From: Larkinella terrae
GTDB lineage: Bacteria > Bacteroidota > Bacteroidia > Cytophagales > Spirosomataceae
Length of the DNA stretch: 64,000 nucleotides
Reading direction: 5' to 3'
NCBI RefSeq assembly: GCF_009668025.1
Contig: NZ_WJXZ01000013.1
Span: 62,001 to 126,000 of the forward strand
A program made the position numbers and the translations under genes. The notes below the pieces were generated by a model. It was not told the DNA's origin. It did no database searches and saw nothing but the letters and a program-made list of their open reading frames with translations. Of the stretch, positions 34,544 to 43,651 are shown piece by piece (the stretch's first letter is position 1; each line of letters begins with the position of its first letter).

Positions 34544-37500
34544 CTACTTAACACTCAGCAAATAGGTCACCAGAGCATAGAAATCTTTTTCGGGAATCGT
34601 GTGTCTGAACTGGTCGGGCATCAGCGTAAACTTCGAGGCTTTGTATTCTTTCATATCCGCTTTGGCTACCGAAAACTCTTTCCCGTCGGGGCTGGCGAAC
34701 ACCATGACCTCACCCTCGGTCCGGCGGTATAAACCGGTTTGGGTTTGCCCATTTTTAAGCACGATATTATAGGTCCGGAACGCTTCGGAAATACTCCGGT
34801 TCGGGTCCAGAATTTTTTCGGTCAGCGCTTTTTGGCCCCAATTCCCAATGCCGTCGAGTTGAGGACCGACCAAACCGCCCGTTCCCTTGATCTGGTGGCA
34901 CATGCTGCAATTCAACAGGAACACGTCCCGGCCGCCGGTCGGTGCATTCACCATATCAGTCAAACCGGCCAGACGAGCTTTGATCAGTTTCTCCCGTTCC
35001 TCCCGCTCACTGGCTCCGCTCGCCTGAATTTCCGTCAATAGTTTTTGCTGATCGGGGCGCGCTTTGGCCGTAATCCGCTCACTGACAGATACTTCGGATA
35101 ACACATCCACGCCAAGCTGTTCATTTTTCAAAGCCGCAATCAAGTAATTGATTCCTTCCGGCGAATTGGCCAAAACGGATGCGATGACGACTTGCAGCGG
35201 TCGTGCGCTCCCCGACAAGCCTTTTTCAAGCGACTCGTAAACGGTCGCGGAAGAAATCTGTCCCAACGAAGTAGCCAGTTTCTGCCGTAAGCCCAGCGAT
35301 TCCGAACGGTCCGCAAAAACCGTAGCCAGCAAAGCCGAATTTTCTTTCGGGTCCATGTTCACCAACGCTTCCGCCGACGCCATCCGGACGCGATCATCGA
35401 TCCATCGGGATTGCACCAGCTTCTGCAAAGCCGGTTCCAGCGTCGTGATTTTGTATTTTCCGGCCATTTCGGCGGCCTGAGCGCGCTGGTCGGCCAGATC
35501 CGTTGGACTTCTGGTCACCTCAAAAACCGCCGGCTCCAATTTTCCAAAACCGATCGTGCTGGTTCGAGAACTATCGACCACTTCGAGGTAACCCCGCTGC
35601 CCTTTGTAGGCACTTAAATCCAGGTTTGCCCGTTTGATCTGGTCATTTTTCACGGCGGCTTTTTTCTGGTATGCCCGGTATTCCGCGACAATTTTATCTG
35701 AACCCGCCAGCCGAACCCGAATGGCATTTTTCGACGTACCGATTTTCGAATCACTACTCAGAATATCAATGTCGTACACATTTAGCTGCAGGGACGGCGG
35801 CAGATCGAACGGTTTGGAATAGAGTTTCGAAATGGGCGCCCGCTGACCCACCAGCATCGTGACGGCCGGAATGCCATCGGTAGCCAGATCGTTCACCACA
35901 ACCCATTGCCCCGTTTCTCCCGACTTATCCAATGAGCGGATTTTCCAGGTATCGGTCGCTTCCGAAATACCGGAAAGGGTTCGTTTGGCGAGTTCAATCC
36001 CCCATTCTTTCATTTGCGGACTCGCAACTGCACCACTTTGGGCAATGCCTCCCAGGGCGGTTCGATGCAGGATAAACTGGCGATCAAAATCGTTGGCAAA
36101 CTTTTTCTGAAGCACCGAAATCATTTCCTCCATGCGGGAAGCAGGCAAATACCGGCTAATATAAGCGACGTAGTCAGTCAGTTGTGCAGCGGGCAACCGA
36201 TCGTTTCGAAGTTCATTCAATACGAAAGCAGCGCCTGCCGGAGTGGGCACATCCGTCATTGCCTTGGCCAGCAGCGCCCGTTGCGAGTCTGTCCAGTTCC
36301 GACCGGCTACTTCGGATAAAACGGATTTATTTCGCAGGGAATTGCGAATAGCGATGGTAGTGGTATACCGCAAATGCGAATCGTCCGAGCTGGTTTTCTC
36401 GTACAGATCACACAACAAGGGCAGATCGGCGATTTCTGGATACTTGCCCAGAACGGCCGCGGCTGTCCGCTGAATATCCGGATTTGAACTCGCCAGCGCC
36501 TGGGTTACCAATTTGCGATTCTGAGTATTCAGATCCTTTCGCTCCATCGAAACCCGCAGTGCGTGAATCTGGATCAGCGGGTCGGCGCTGGTCAATGCGG
36601 TTTTTAACGCATCGTCCGGTAAGGCGTTCAGGCGGTTCAGAATCCACAGGCCCTGCACGTAGGTTTTCGGATCAACCGCAGCAGTTTGCATCATCTGCCG
36701 CACCGGCTCAACGGCTTTCATTTGCCAGACATCCACCAGCCGGTCGGCAATTTTCATCCGAACGTTCAATTGCGGGTGATTCAATCCGGCAACCAGTTCC
36801 GGCAGGCTGGCCTTCGACCAGTCTTTGACGGGCAAATTTTCGTGCGGTTTTTTGCCGGTATACGTAATTTTCCAGATGCGGCCACTGATGCGGTCCCGGC
36901 CAGGGTGGCTGAGCGACACCTCGTAATGACCGATAATCCGGTTGTAAAAATCGGCGATATAGAGCGCGCCGTCCGGCCCCACTTTGATGTCGACCGGGCG
37001 GAACCAAGGATCGTCGCTCCGCAGAAAATCGGCTTCGCGTTTGGAAACCGGCGTCGAGCCTTTGAACGAAACCGTGTTCCGGTTGATCTGGCAGGTTACG
37101 ACATCGCCGTTGAAAAAACTGTGGCGGTATTCTTCCGGGAATTGCAAACCCGTGTAATATACCAGCCCCGCAATGGCCGTCGAACCCAGATCGTAGCTCA
37201 TCATTTCCGGCGCAAAACCGATGGCGGGAGCCTTTTTACCGAAATGCGGGTATTCGGCACCAAAGATGAGCTGGTAAATCGGTTTTGAGTGACAATCGAC
37301 CGAGTACAAATAACCCGATTCATCGTAGGCGTATCCAAACGGATTGACGCGCCCGAACGTGGTTTGCTCCACCCGGCTCCCATCGGGTCGGAACCGGAAC
37401 GTGTTGCCGGAAACCATCGTGATCGAATCGCCGTCCGTTCCAGCCACACTGGAAGTGTTTGTGAAACCGTGGCAGGCGTACACCCATCCGTCGAATCCGC

Positions 37501-38068
37501 GAATCAGGTTGTTGACCATGCCGTGCGTATCCTTGTGACCAAATTCACCTAAAACTGTCTTTTGCTGATCGGATTTATCGTCGCCGTTGGTGTCCTTAAA
37601 ATGCGTCAGGTTCGGGATGCTAAAGGCAATGGCACCGTCGGTAACGGGCAATATACCGATGGGAATGTTGAGCTTATTGTTAAAAGGCGTAATCCGGTCG
37701 GCTTTGCCATCGCCGTTGGTATCTTCCAGAATCGTAATCCGGTCTTTGCCATCTCCCGGCGCAGCGGGCAGCGGATATTCCGATGACTGCGTCACCCACA
37801 ACCGCCCCCGATCGTCGAATTCCATGTTCATGGGTTTCGTGATGTCCGGTTCGGAAGCAAATAAGGTCACTTCGAAACCTTCGGGCAGCGTAAAGCCCAG
37901 CCGCTCCTCTTCGGGCGTTCGGAATTCTGTCGTCCGGACGTTGTTGGCAAACTTGGCTTTCTCCTTCGCCTGCTCGCTTTCTTTTCGGGGCCGATTACAG
38001 CCTTGTGCGTAGAGCAACAACAATCCGGTACAGCAGACAATCAGCTTGTTGTTCAGCAATTGATTCAT
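34544..38068 (-). CDS. PVC-type haem-binding lipoprotein (dehydrogenase-like propeller, HEAT repeats, cytochrome c)
   Basis: 1174 residues from the ATG at 38068, with a lipoprotein signal ending in QGC. Order of parts: a sorbosone-dehydrogenase-like six-bladed propeller (about 60-430, with FEVTLFASEPDITKPMNMEF and KVGPDGALYIADFYNRIIGH), HEAT-type helical repeats (about 460-700), a beta-sandwich of carbohydrate-binding look (LQLNVYDIDILSSDSKIG), further HEAT repeats, and a C-terminal cytochrome c domain with CSMCH and a likely axial Met in TLMPDQF. Such proteins are thought to oxidise sugars or related compounds at the cell envelope. It lies between two VCBS paralogs. Confidence 0.9.
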   Translation of the reverse strand: MNQLLNNKLIVCCTGLLLLYAQGCNRPRKESEQAKEKAKFANNVRTTEFRTPEEERLGFTLPEGFEVTLFASEPDITKPMNMEFDDRGRLWVTQSSEYPLPAAPGDGKDRITILEDTNGDGKADRITPFNNKLNIPIGILPVTDGAIAFSIPNLTHFKDTNGDDKSDQQKTVLGEFGHKDTHGMVNNLIRGFDGWVYACHGFTNTSSVAGTDGDSITMVSGNTFRFRPDGSRVEQTTFGRVNPFGYAYDESGYLYSVDCHSKPIYQLIFGAEYPHFGKKAPAIGFAPEMMSYDLGSTAIAGLVYYTGLQFPEEYRHSFFNGDVVTCQINRNTVSFKGSTPVSKREADFLRSDDPWFRPVDIKVGPDGALYIADFYNRIIGHYEVSLSHPGRDRISGRIWKITYTGKKPHENLPVKDWSKASLPELVAGLNHPQLNVRMKIADRLVDVWQMKAVEPVRQMMQTAAVDPKTYVQGLWILNRLNALPDDALKTALTSADPLIQIHALRVSMERKDLNTQNRKLVTQALASSNPDIQRTAAAVLGKYPEIADLPLLCDLYEKTSSDDSHLRYTTTIAIRNSLRNKSVLSEVAGRNWTDSQRALLAKAMTDVPTPAGAAFVLNELRNDRLPAAQLTDYVAYISRYLPASRMEEMISVLQKKFANDFDRQFILHRTALGGIAQSGAVASPQMKEWGIELAKRTLSGISEATDTWKIRSLDKSGETGQWVVVNDLATDGIPAVTMLVGQRAPISKLYSKPFDLPPSLQLNVYDIDILSSDSKIGTSKNAIRVRLAGSDKIVAEYRAYQKKAAVKNDQIKRANLDLSAYKGQRGYLEVVDSSRTSTIGFGKLEPAVFEVTRSPTDLADQRAQAAEMAGKYKITTLEPALQKLVQSRWIDDRVRMASAEALVNMDPKENSALLATVFADRSESLGLRQKLATSLGQISSATVYESLEKGLSGSARPLQVVIASVLANSPEGINYLIAALKNEQLGVDVLSEVSVSERITAKARPDQQKLLTEIQASGASEREEREKLIKARLAGLTDMVNAPTGGRDVFLLNCSMCHQIKGTGGLVGPQLDGIGNWGQKALTEKILDPNRSISEAFRTYNIVLKNGQTQTGLYRRTEGEVMVFASPDGKEFSVAKADMKEYKASKFTLMPDQFRHTIPEKDFYALVTYLLSVK

Positions 38069-38277
38069 CGTAGACTTTTGATTTATAATGGGTATGAATG
38101 GAAGAAAGACTTCAATCACCAATAACTATTTCCACGAAAATAGTCCGATTTACCGGTTATTTGCTAGTACTATTATTCAATATTTTAATGTAATTATTCA
38201 ATCAAATTTCCCTCAATTCCGTGCTATCCGGCAAGCGCGTTTATTCCTTCAATTCATTATAGATACTAAAACACAAG

Positions 38278-38298
38278 GAAAACCGACCCGGTTTTCCA
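38278..38298. other. Small hairpin in a 421-bp AT-rich non-coding stretch (38069-38489)
   Basis: GGAAAACC (38278-38285) and GGTTTTCC (38291-38298) pair around 5 nt. The stretch has no convincing gene; a 122-codon plus-strand frame in it looks spurious. Probably the promoter and leader region of the PVC-type gene plus the 3' end of the upstream VCBS gene. Confidence 0.4.
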
Positions 38299-38382
38299 TT
38301 ACTTATTATAAACAGTTTCGTACTGAAATCTACTATTCGTCAACTTATAGAATTTGCAAATCGGAGAAACGACATAAAATAC

Positions 38383-38434
38383 GGAATGCCAAACGAATGG
38401 CATTCCCTTCGGGTCATCCATCCATTTGGCATTC
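38383..38434. repeat. Overlapping, mutually exclusive inverted repeats
   Basis: GGAATGCCA (38383-38391) can pair with TGGCATTCC (38398-38406), and the overlapping GAATGCCAAA (38384-38393) with TTTGGCATTC (38425-38434). Only one can form at a time. It lies 56 bp past the stop of the VCBS gene at 38490 and could act as its terminator. Confidence 0.5.
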
Positions 38435-38489
38435 GAATGTTAGTTCTGTTTCGTAAAACCGGTTTTTCGGTGATTACGAAGCGCCAGTT

Positions 38490-39623
38490 TTACTTCTCGT
38501 TGAAGAATATTTCCAGCCCATCTTTCCCGGCCACGATAATATCCGGCCGGCCGGTTCCGCGCAGATCGGCGAGAGCAAAATAGATTCCGGTGCCTTTGCC
38601 TTTACCCGGTTGCCCGTATGCAATGGTGTGTTTCACAAATTCTTTCCCATTCCAGGTGAAGTAATAAAGTCCCACATCGTCATACGCTCCGGCGTCGCCA
38701 TCGTTATGCGCCCGGTAACGTTTGCCGGTGATGAGTTCGGGCTTTTTGTCGCCGTCGAGGTCGGCCCATTCCAGCACGTGGTATTGCGAGGCTTTTTCAT
38801 CGATGCTGTGCTTTTTCCAGCCCCGTTTTCCGCTTTCCATCGTCTGTTCGTACCAGTGCAAACCGTAGCCGTGCCCCTGACCAACGATCAGGTCGTTGCG
38901 CTTGTCGCCGTTTACATCGACCACCAGAATCGGAACGCTGGCTGTTCCCAGCTCAAATTCCGGGTGAAGCGTCCACGGGCCTTTTTCACGGTCGACCGGC
39001 GCTTCGAGCCAGCCTTTACTGACGATAAAATCACTGCGTCCGTCCCCATTTACGTCGCCCAGGCCCAGGCCGTGGTCCTGCGTCGGAGCAACATCGACCT
39101 GCCTGAACGTTCCGCCTTTTTCGAGCTTGAAGTATTTGAGCGGATGTCTTGGATTATTCGGTACAATTTCGACCGTACCGTCACCGTCCACATCCCAGGC
39201 GCGGGTCGTTTCCACATTACCCACTTTCCCGATCTGGTGAACCGGCCACATGTCTTTTTTGCCGACACCCGGGTTTTCGAGCCACTTCAGGTCTTCGCCA
39301 AACCAGCCGCCCGTTACCACGTCGATATTTCCGTCGGCATTGACATCCAGCGGGATAGACGAGAAATCGTCGTAATACTGGTCGTAACGTTTCTGGTTAC
39401 CAATCAAATACCGCTTGCGGAATAATGCCTTCGGATCGGCCGAATTTTCGTACCAGAAATCCCCGGAAACCAGATCCGGCCGACCGTCCTTGTTGACGTC
39501 CATGACGCCCACCGATTCGTAGCTTTCGGCTGCCACAAAATACCGGCTAAACTGAATGTCTTTGGAGTCGGTTGCCAGCGACACAAAACCGGCCAAACCG
39601 ATGGCGAACATACTTATTTTCAT
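38490..39623 (-). CDS. VCBS/FG-GAP repeat exported protein (paralog)
   Basis: 377 residues with a short signal-like N-terminus (MKISMFAIGLAGFVSLATDS). FG-GAP loops DVNKDGRPD, DVNADGNID, DVDGDGTVE, DVNGDGRSD, DVNGDKRND and DLDGDKKPE build a propeller; the strand YGLHWYEQT and the segment ITGKRYRAHN are shared with the paralog at 33026-34255 (YGIWWHEQG, VTGKRYFAHN). Lies upstream of the PVC-type lipoprotein, 421 bp away. Likely envelope protein working with that cluster; ligand unknown. Confidence 0.88.
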   Translation of the reverse strand: MKISMFAIGLAGFVSLATDSKDIQFSRYFVAAESYESVGVMDVNKDGRPDLVSGDFWYENSADPKALFRKRYLIGNQKRYDQYYDDFSSIPLDVNADGNIDVVTGGWFGEDLKWLENPGVGKKDMWPVHQIGKVGNVETTRAWDVDGDGTVEIVPNNPRHPLKYFKLEKGGTFRQVDVAPTQDHGLGLGDVNGDGRSDFIVSKGWLEAPVDREKGPWTLHPEFELGTASVPILVVDVNGDKRNDLIVGQGHGYGLHWYEQTMESGKRGWKKHSIDEKASQYHVLEWADLDGDKKPELITGKRYRAHNDGDAGAYDDVGLYYFTWNGKEFVKHTIAYGQPGKGKGTGIYFALADLRGTGRPDIIVAGKDGLEIFFNEK

Positions 39624-39653
39624 ATCCGCAAGTTTATAAATAATCCCGCTTAA

Positions 39654-40847
39654 TTACTCTACCCAAAGTACCAGGCCCTTTAAATAACCGCCTTCCGGAT
39701 GAAATAAATTGACCGGGTGATCGGCGGGCTGGCTCAAATGGTGCATAACCCTGACCTGCCGCCCGGCTTCGATGGCGGCTGCGACCACGGTATTGTAAAA
39801 CAACTCGCGATCAATCACCTGCGAACATGAAAAGGTGAAAAGAATGCCCCCTTTGGCCACTCGACGCAATCCCTCGGCATTCAGCCGTTTGTATCCCTGA
39901 ACCGCCCGGTGCCTCGCCGAAAGGCTCTTGGCATAAGCCGGGGGGTCCAACACCACGACGTCATAATACTCGTCGTGCGCATGGAGGTATTTCATCACGT
40001 CGTCAGCAAACGCTTCGTGGCGGTTTGCGAGCGCGGTTTCGCCAAAATTGAGAGCTACATTGCGATTGGTCAGGTCAATGGCTTTCTGGGAAGCATCCAC
40101 GGAGTGAACCAGCGTCGCACCAGCATTTAGTGCATACACCGAAAAACCGCCCGAATAACAGAACGCATTCAGGACTTTTTTCCCGGCCGAATACTGCGCC
40201 AGCAGGTTCCGATTGTCGCGTTGATCGAGAAAAAAACCGGTTTTTTGCCCGCTGATCCAGTCAACCAAAAACCGGTGACCGTTTTCGGTGACTTCATGCG
40301 GCACGTCGGCTCTTCCGTAACGATACGCATTCTGGACAGTGGCTCCGTATTCGTCGGGGAGTGTTTCGGCGCTTTTGTCATAAACCGCAATCAGTTGATC
40401 CCCAAAGACATTCTTCAGGGCCTCCGTGATCAGGTTGCGTTCGCGGTGCATGCCAATGGAATGCGCCTGAAGAACCGCCACGCCGTTGTACATATCGATA
40501 ATCAGCCCCGTACAACCGTCGCCTTCGCCATGAACCAGCCGGTAACAATTCGTATCGGGCGGTAAAATAGCGGTTCGGAAGTTTCGGATGGCGGTTAATT
40601 TTGTTGTCCAATATGCCACATCGGGAACAACCGGCGTGAACGAGAAAATCCGGACCAGAATGCTGCCGTTGTGAAAATGGCCGGTAGCCAGGTACTTCCC
40701 CTTTTTATCAACAACTTCCACCACATCACCATCGACCGGCTGACCTTCGGTCTGGGCCACGGCTCCGGAAAACACCCAGGGATGAAACCGTCGAATGGCT
40801 TCCTCGCGCCCGGAACGCAAAACTAATTTGGCTAAACTCATATACAT
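39654..40847 (-). CDS. Class I rRNA large-subunit cytosine methyltransferase (RlmI-like)
   Basis: 397 residues. An N-terminal PUA domain (about 1-75, FHPWVFSGAV) precedes an EEHEE-like linker and a Rossmann methyltransferase with FLDQRDNRNLLAQY, the SAM motif FCYSGGFSVYALNAGA and the catalytic/substrate motif VLDPPAYAKS. E. coli RlmI makes m5C1962 in 23S rRNA; family members with this layout vary in site, so the exact base is not certain. An ATG two codons later (40841) is also possible. 30 bp upstream of the VCBS gene on the same strand. Confidence 0.93.
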   Translation of the reverse strand: MYMSLAKLVLRSGREEAIRRFHPWVFSGAVAQTEGQPVDGDVVEVVDKKGKYLATGHFHNGSILVRIFSFTPVVPDVAYWTTKLTAIRNFRTAILPPDTNCYRLVHGEGDGCTGLIIDMYNGVAVLQAHSIGMHRERNLITEALKNVFGDQLIAVYDKSAETLPDEYGATVQNAYRYGRADVPHEVTENGHRFLVDWISGQKTGFFLDQRDNRNLLAQYSAGKKVLNAFCYSGGFSVYALNAGATLVHSVDASQKAIDLTNRNVALNFGETALANRHEAFADDVMKYLHAHDEYYDVVVLDPPAYAKSLSARHRAVQGYKRLNAEGLRRVAKGGILFTFSCSQVIDRELFYNTVVAAAIEAGRQVRVMHHLSQPADHPVNLFHPEGGYLKGLVLWVE

Positions 40848-40908
40848 TCGCTCGTTATTCGGGCGAAACTACGAAAATCATCGTCCCAAATGCAATTTGG
40901 AAGCCTAC

Positions 40909-41913
40909 TCAGTCTTCGCTTCGCACGTTAAATAAGCGCTTTAGCCAGCTCTTTTTTTCCTCGGTTTCCTGCTTCTGATCGTCGTCGGAATCGTTGAAAT
41001 CTGCCAGCTTATTCAAATCCGGTTGCCCCGCATCCACCCAACTGGTGTACCAGAAATCACCCACCATCTTCACCGACGCCCGCATTTGCCGCTCGACCTG
41101 ACCACGCAGCCGATCGTGGTATTTCCGGGAAAACTCGTCGGAATACACCTTTGTCGTCACACCATTGCGCTCCTCAAAACCGTATTTCCGGGTTTCGCCC
41201 ACCTGTCCGGTCAATTCCTGCTCCAGGTGCAACACCGAATCCAGCGCGGCATGGGCATCGAAAACCGCCCGCCAGGCGGTTTTCTGGGGCGAATTGAGGT
41301 AAGCCGCCGGACCGATAAAGAAATCATATTCCTGGCTGAATAACTCCGGCAACCGCGATTCCCAGAATCCGTGAATACCCTGTTGACCCGTCAGTTGCCC
41401 GTTGTAATTGCGGGTGGTATCCAACGGCACGTTCGCATCGGCAATGTAATGGCCCAAATCCGCCGAAATTTTCAGGATGCGTCGGGCATCGCGGGCTTTG
41501 AAGGCTTCGGTCAATTGAAATTTGGCCAACTGAATGTGCCACGGAACAATTCCGTGCAAAGCCAGGGTATCAGCTCCGTATTGTTCGGTTGCCTGCTTCC
41601 ACGAACGCGGCAAGGTGTTTTTTAAGGTATCCGGGTAAGCATCCAGATCAATAAAGTGCCGGGGCGCTTCCCCAACCACTGCATACCGCCTTCGATCCGG
41701 ATTCACGGCGTTTTCAGTCAGATAGTCAATGTGTTTTTTGTAAAAGCCCAGCATCTCCGGTGGTAAGGTAAACACCGCCAGTCGGTTAATCCGTTTGTGG
41801 GCAAAAAAGCCCCAGTGAGGACTACGAACTGGAAAAGCATTTAGTACCGTTGCAAAAAAAAATGAAACAAAAACTTGATTCAAAATATTTATAAGATACC
41901 TTTGTTCAAACAT
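40909..41913 (-). CDS. Zinc-dependent phospholipase C / S1-P1 nuclease-like exported protein
   Basis: 334 residues with an N-terminal hydrophobic export signal (about 8-28). The mature part has the pattern of the zinc-dependent phospholipase C family: WGFFAHKRINR near the new N-terminus, PRHFIDLDAY, HGIVPWHI, the paired metal motif LGHYIADANVPLDTT and QGIHGFWESRLPE. These His/Asp residues bind three zinc ions in the fold. Activity on phospholipids or nucleic acids cannot be separated by sequence here. The acidic/basic C-terminus (DSDDDQKQETEEKK) looks like a soluble tail. Confidence 0.87.
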   Translation of the reverse strand: MFEQRYLINILNQVFVSFFFATVLNAFPVRSPHWGFFAHKRINRLAVFTLPPEMLGFYKKHIDYLTENAVNPDRRRYAVVGEAPRHFIDLDAYPDTLKNTLPRSWKQATEQYGADTLALHGIVPWHIQLAKFQLTEAFKARDARRILKISADLGHYIADANVPLDTTRNYNGQLTGQQGIHGFWESRLPELFSQEYDFFIGPAAYLNSPQKTAWRAVFDAHAALDSVLHLEQELTGQVGETRKYGFEERNGVTTKVYSDEFSRKYHDRLRGQVERQMRASVKMVGDFWYTSWVDAGQPDLNKLADFNDSDDDQKQETEEKKSWLKRLFNVRSED

Positions 41914-42002
41914 GGTACTTTATCAAGGAAAGATTAAACTTTATTTATAATACACTGTGTTGTTCAGAATAATATTTCGAATAACAGCAATTTGACAAAA
42001 TC

Positions 42003-42404
42003 ATGAAACGCAAATCACTTGGCTACAGCCTGATTCTTTTATTCTTTGGTATTTTTGGTCTCGTAATCTATGGTGCTTACTCACCTGCCAGAAAAGCTCA
42101 AAAACAACGAATTGTGTGCTTTAAATTTAAAGAAGGCACTAAAAATGAAGCTATTGAGCAACATATGCGTGAGTTTGCCGCTTTAAAGCATGAAATTCCA
42201 CAGATCATTTCTTACACGTCCGGCAAGACTTTAAGCGGTGATGGAGGAGTTTCCTCCGAGTATGACGTCATGCACTACCTTACTTTCCAGAGTGAAGCTG
42301 ACATTGAGACGTTCAACAAGAACGAAAAGCAACAACAGTTTCTAAAAAATAATCGTGGAAGCTGGGAGAAGGTGTTTATCATCAACTCGGATATCCGGCA
42401 ATAA
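42003..42404 (+). CDS. Membrane-anchored Dabb (stress-responsive A/B barrel) protein
   Basis: 133 residues. An N-terminal hydrophobic helix (about 8-26, LILLFFGIFGLVIYGAY) anchors or exports it. The rest is a Dabb domain: IVCFKFKEGTKNEAIEQHM, ISYTSGK, a HYLTFQSEADIETF segment and a closing strand. Dabb domains form dimeric ferredoxin-like barrels with no common reaction. Base composition is more AT-rich than its neighbours, which may hint at later acquisition. No partner gene is evident. Confidence 0.83.
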   Translation: MKRKSLGYSLILLFFGIFGLVIYGAYSPARKAQKQRIVCFKFKEGTKNEAIEQHMREFAALKHEIPQIISYTSGKTLSGDGGVSSEYDVMHYLTFQSEADIETFNKNEKQQQFLKNNRGSWEKVFIINSDIRQ

Positions 42405-42437
42405 TCCGCCTGAACCAGCGCGTCGAATCAAGAATAA

Positions 42438-42469
42438 TTTGCATTGTTTCTCCCTAATTCCTACTTTTG
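42438..42469 (+). promoter_or_regulatory. Promoter of rpsT
   Basis: TTTG at 42438-42441, a 20-bp spacer and TACTTTTG at 42462-42469 match the Bacteroidota promoter exactly. The leader to 42509 is about 33 nt. Confidence 0.75.
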
Positions 42470-42508
42470 CGGATATTTCAGAGAAACTGTATTCTGTACT
42501 AATAAGCA

Positions 42509-42772
42509 ATGGCAAATCATAAGTCGGCATTGAAGCGGGTCCGGGCAAACGAAAAGAAACGTTTGTTGAACCGTTTCCAACACAAAACGACCCGTTCAAT
42601 GATCAAGCGTTTGCGGCTGACAACCGACAAGGTGGCTGCAACTGAACTGTATCAAACGGTATCGTCGCTGCTGGATAAACTGGCAAAGCGTAATATTATT
42701 CACAAAAACAAAGCGTCTAACAATAAGTCGAAACTGGCGAAACTCGTCAATGGACTGACTGTAGCCGCTTAA
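42509..42772 (+). CDS. rpsT: 30S ribosomal protein S20
   Basis: 87 residues, the usual length. Begins MANHKSALKRVRANEKKRL and is strongly basic and helical, with RSMIKRLR, IHKNKASNNKSKLAKLV near the end, all typical of S20, which binds 16S rRNA in the small subunit. A textbook promoter is 40 bp upstream and a strong terminator follows at 42816-42852. Confidence 0.96.
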   Translation: MANHKSALKRVRANEKKRLLNRFQHKTTRSMIKRLRLTTDKVAATELYQTVSSLLDKLAKRNIIHKNKASNNKSKLAKLVNGLTVAA

Positions 42773-42815
42773 TCCTGTACCTGCGGACGCTTGTCCGTTG
42801 CTACAAATCATTAGT

Positions 42816-42852
42816 AAAAAACCTTACCTGAACAATACAGGTAAGGTTTTTT
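42816..42852 (+). terminator. Rho-independent terminator of rpsT
   Basis: AAAAAACCTTACCTG (42816-42830) pairs perfectly with CAGGTAAGGTTTTTT (42838-42852) across 7 nt, followed by further Ts. Confidence 0.88.
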
Positions 42853-42880
42853 TATTGACTTTACCACACCCACCACCACG

Positions 42881-43573
42881 ATGTACGAAAGCTCCCGCAA
42901 AATTCTGAGTTGGGCAGAAGAAGACCGCCCGCGTGAAAAACTCATGCTCAAAGGCCGGGCGGCCCTGTCCGATGCCGAACTGATCGCCATTCTCATTGGC
43001 TCCGGTACCCGGGAATTGACCGCCGTTGATTTATCGAAAATCATTTTGCAGAGCGTCGGTAACAACCTCAACGATCTGGCCAAATTGAGCGTCAAAGATT
43101 TATCGAAGTTCAAAGGAATCGGGGAAGCCAAAGCCATCAGCATTGTAGCCGCCCTCGAACTGGGCCGACGACGGAAAGAGGAAAACCGCCCCCTGCGGCT
43201 GCGGATTACGAGTTCGAGGGATGCGTATGAAGAAATAAAACCGCATTTGCTGGACAAACAGCACGAGGAGTTCTGGATTTTATTGCTCAACCGTGCCAAC
43301 GAAGTGATCCGGCCGGTTCAGATCAGTTCGGGAGGGGTTTCGGGTACGGTGGCCGATCCAAAACTGGTTTTCAGGCACGCGCTGGAGCAACTGGCGAGTG
43401 CCATCATTCTGGTCCATAACCATCCGTCCGGCAATCTGGCAGCTTCTCAGGCGGATAAAGATCTAACCCGCAAACTGAAGGATGCCGGGCGATTGCTGGA
43501 TATTCCGGTGCTCGATCACCTGATTTTTACGGATCAGTCCTACACAAGTTTCGCCGATCTGGGAATTTTGTAG
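42881..43573 (+). CDS. radC: RadC-family JAMM/DNA-repair-associated protein
   Basis: 230 residues. A helix-hairpin-helix (KFKGIGEAKAISIVAALELG, about 82-101) precedes an MPN/JAMM domain with the zinc motif LVHNHPSGNLAASQADKDLT and upstream Glu in EEFWILLLN. RadC was named for DNA repair, though that role in E. coli has been questioned; a metalloprotease-like or nuclease function is possible. The start ATG at 42881 follows the rpsT terminator directly. Confidence 0.94.
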   Translation: MYESSRKILSWAEEDRPREKLMLKGRAALSDAELIAILIGSGTRELTAVDLSKIILQSVGNNLNDLAKLSVKDLSKFKGIGEAKAISIVAALELGRRRKEENRPLRLRITSSRDAYEEIKPHLLDKQHEEFWILLLNRANEVIRPVQISSGGVSGTVADPKLVFRHALEQLASAIILVHNHPSGNLAASQADKDLTRKLKDAGRLLDIPVLDHLIFTDQSYTSFADLGIL

Positions 43574-43590
43574 TCAATTTTGGCAACGCA

Positions 43591-43627
43591 AAAAAAGACC
43601 CGAACGATATAGAAAACCGTCCGGGTC
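43591..43627 (-). terminator. Terminator of the 144-residue lipoprotein gene
   Basis: GACCCG (43597-43602) and CGGGTC (43622-43627) form the stem; on the minus strand a TTTTTT run (43591-43596) follows. It lies 25 bp past the lipoprotein stop. Confidence 0.65.
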
Positions 43628-43651
43628 GACTCGCTACCTCATTCGAATAAC

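Noticed and set aside
38088-38456. 122-codon plus-strand open frame in an AT-rich gap
   Set aside because: Crosses hairpins, has no promoter or domain, and its codon use is unlike real genes here.
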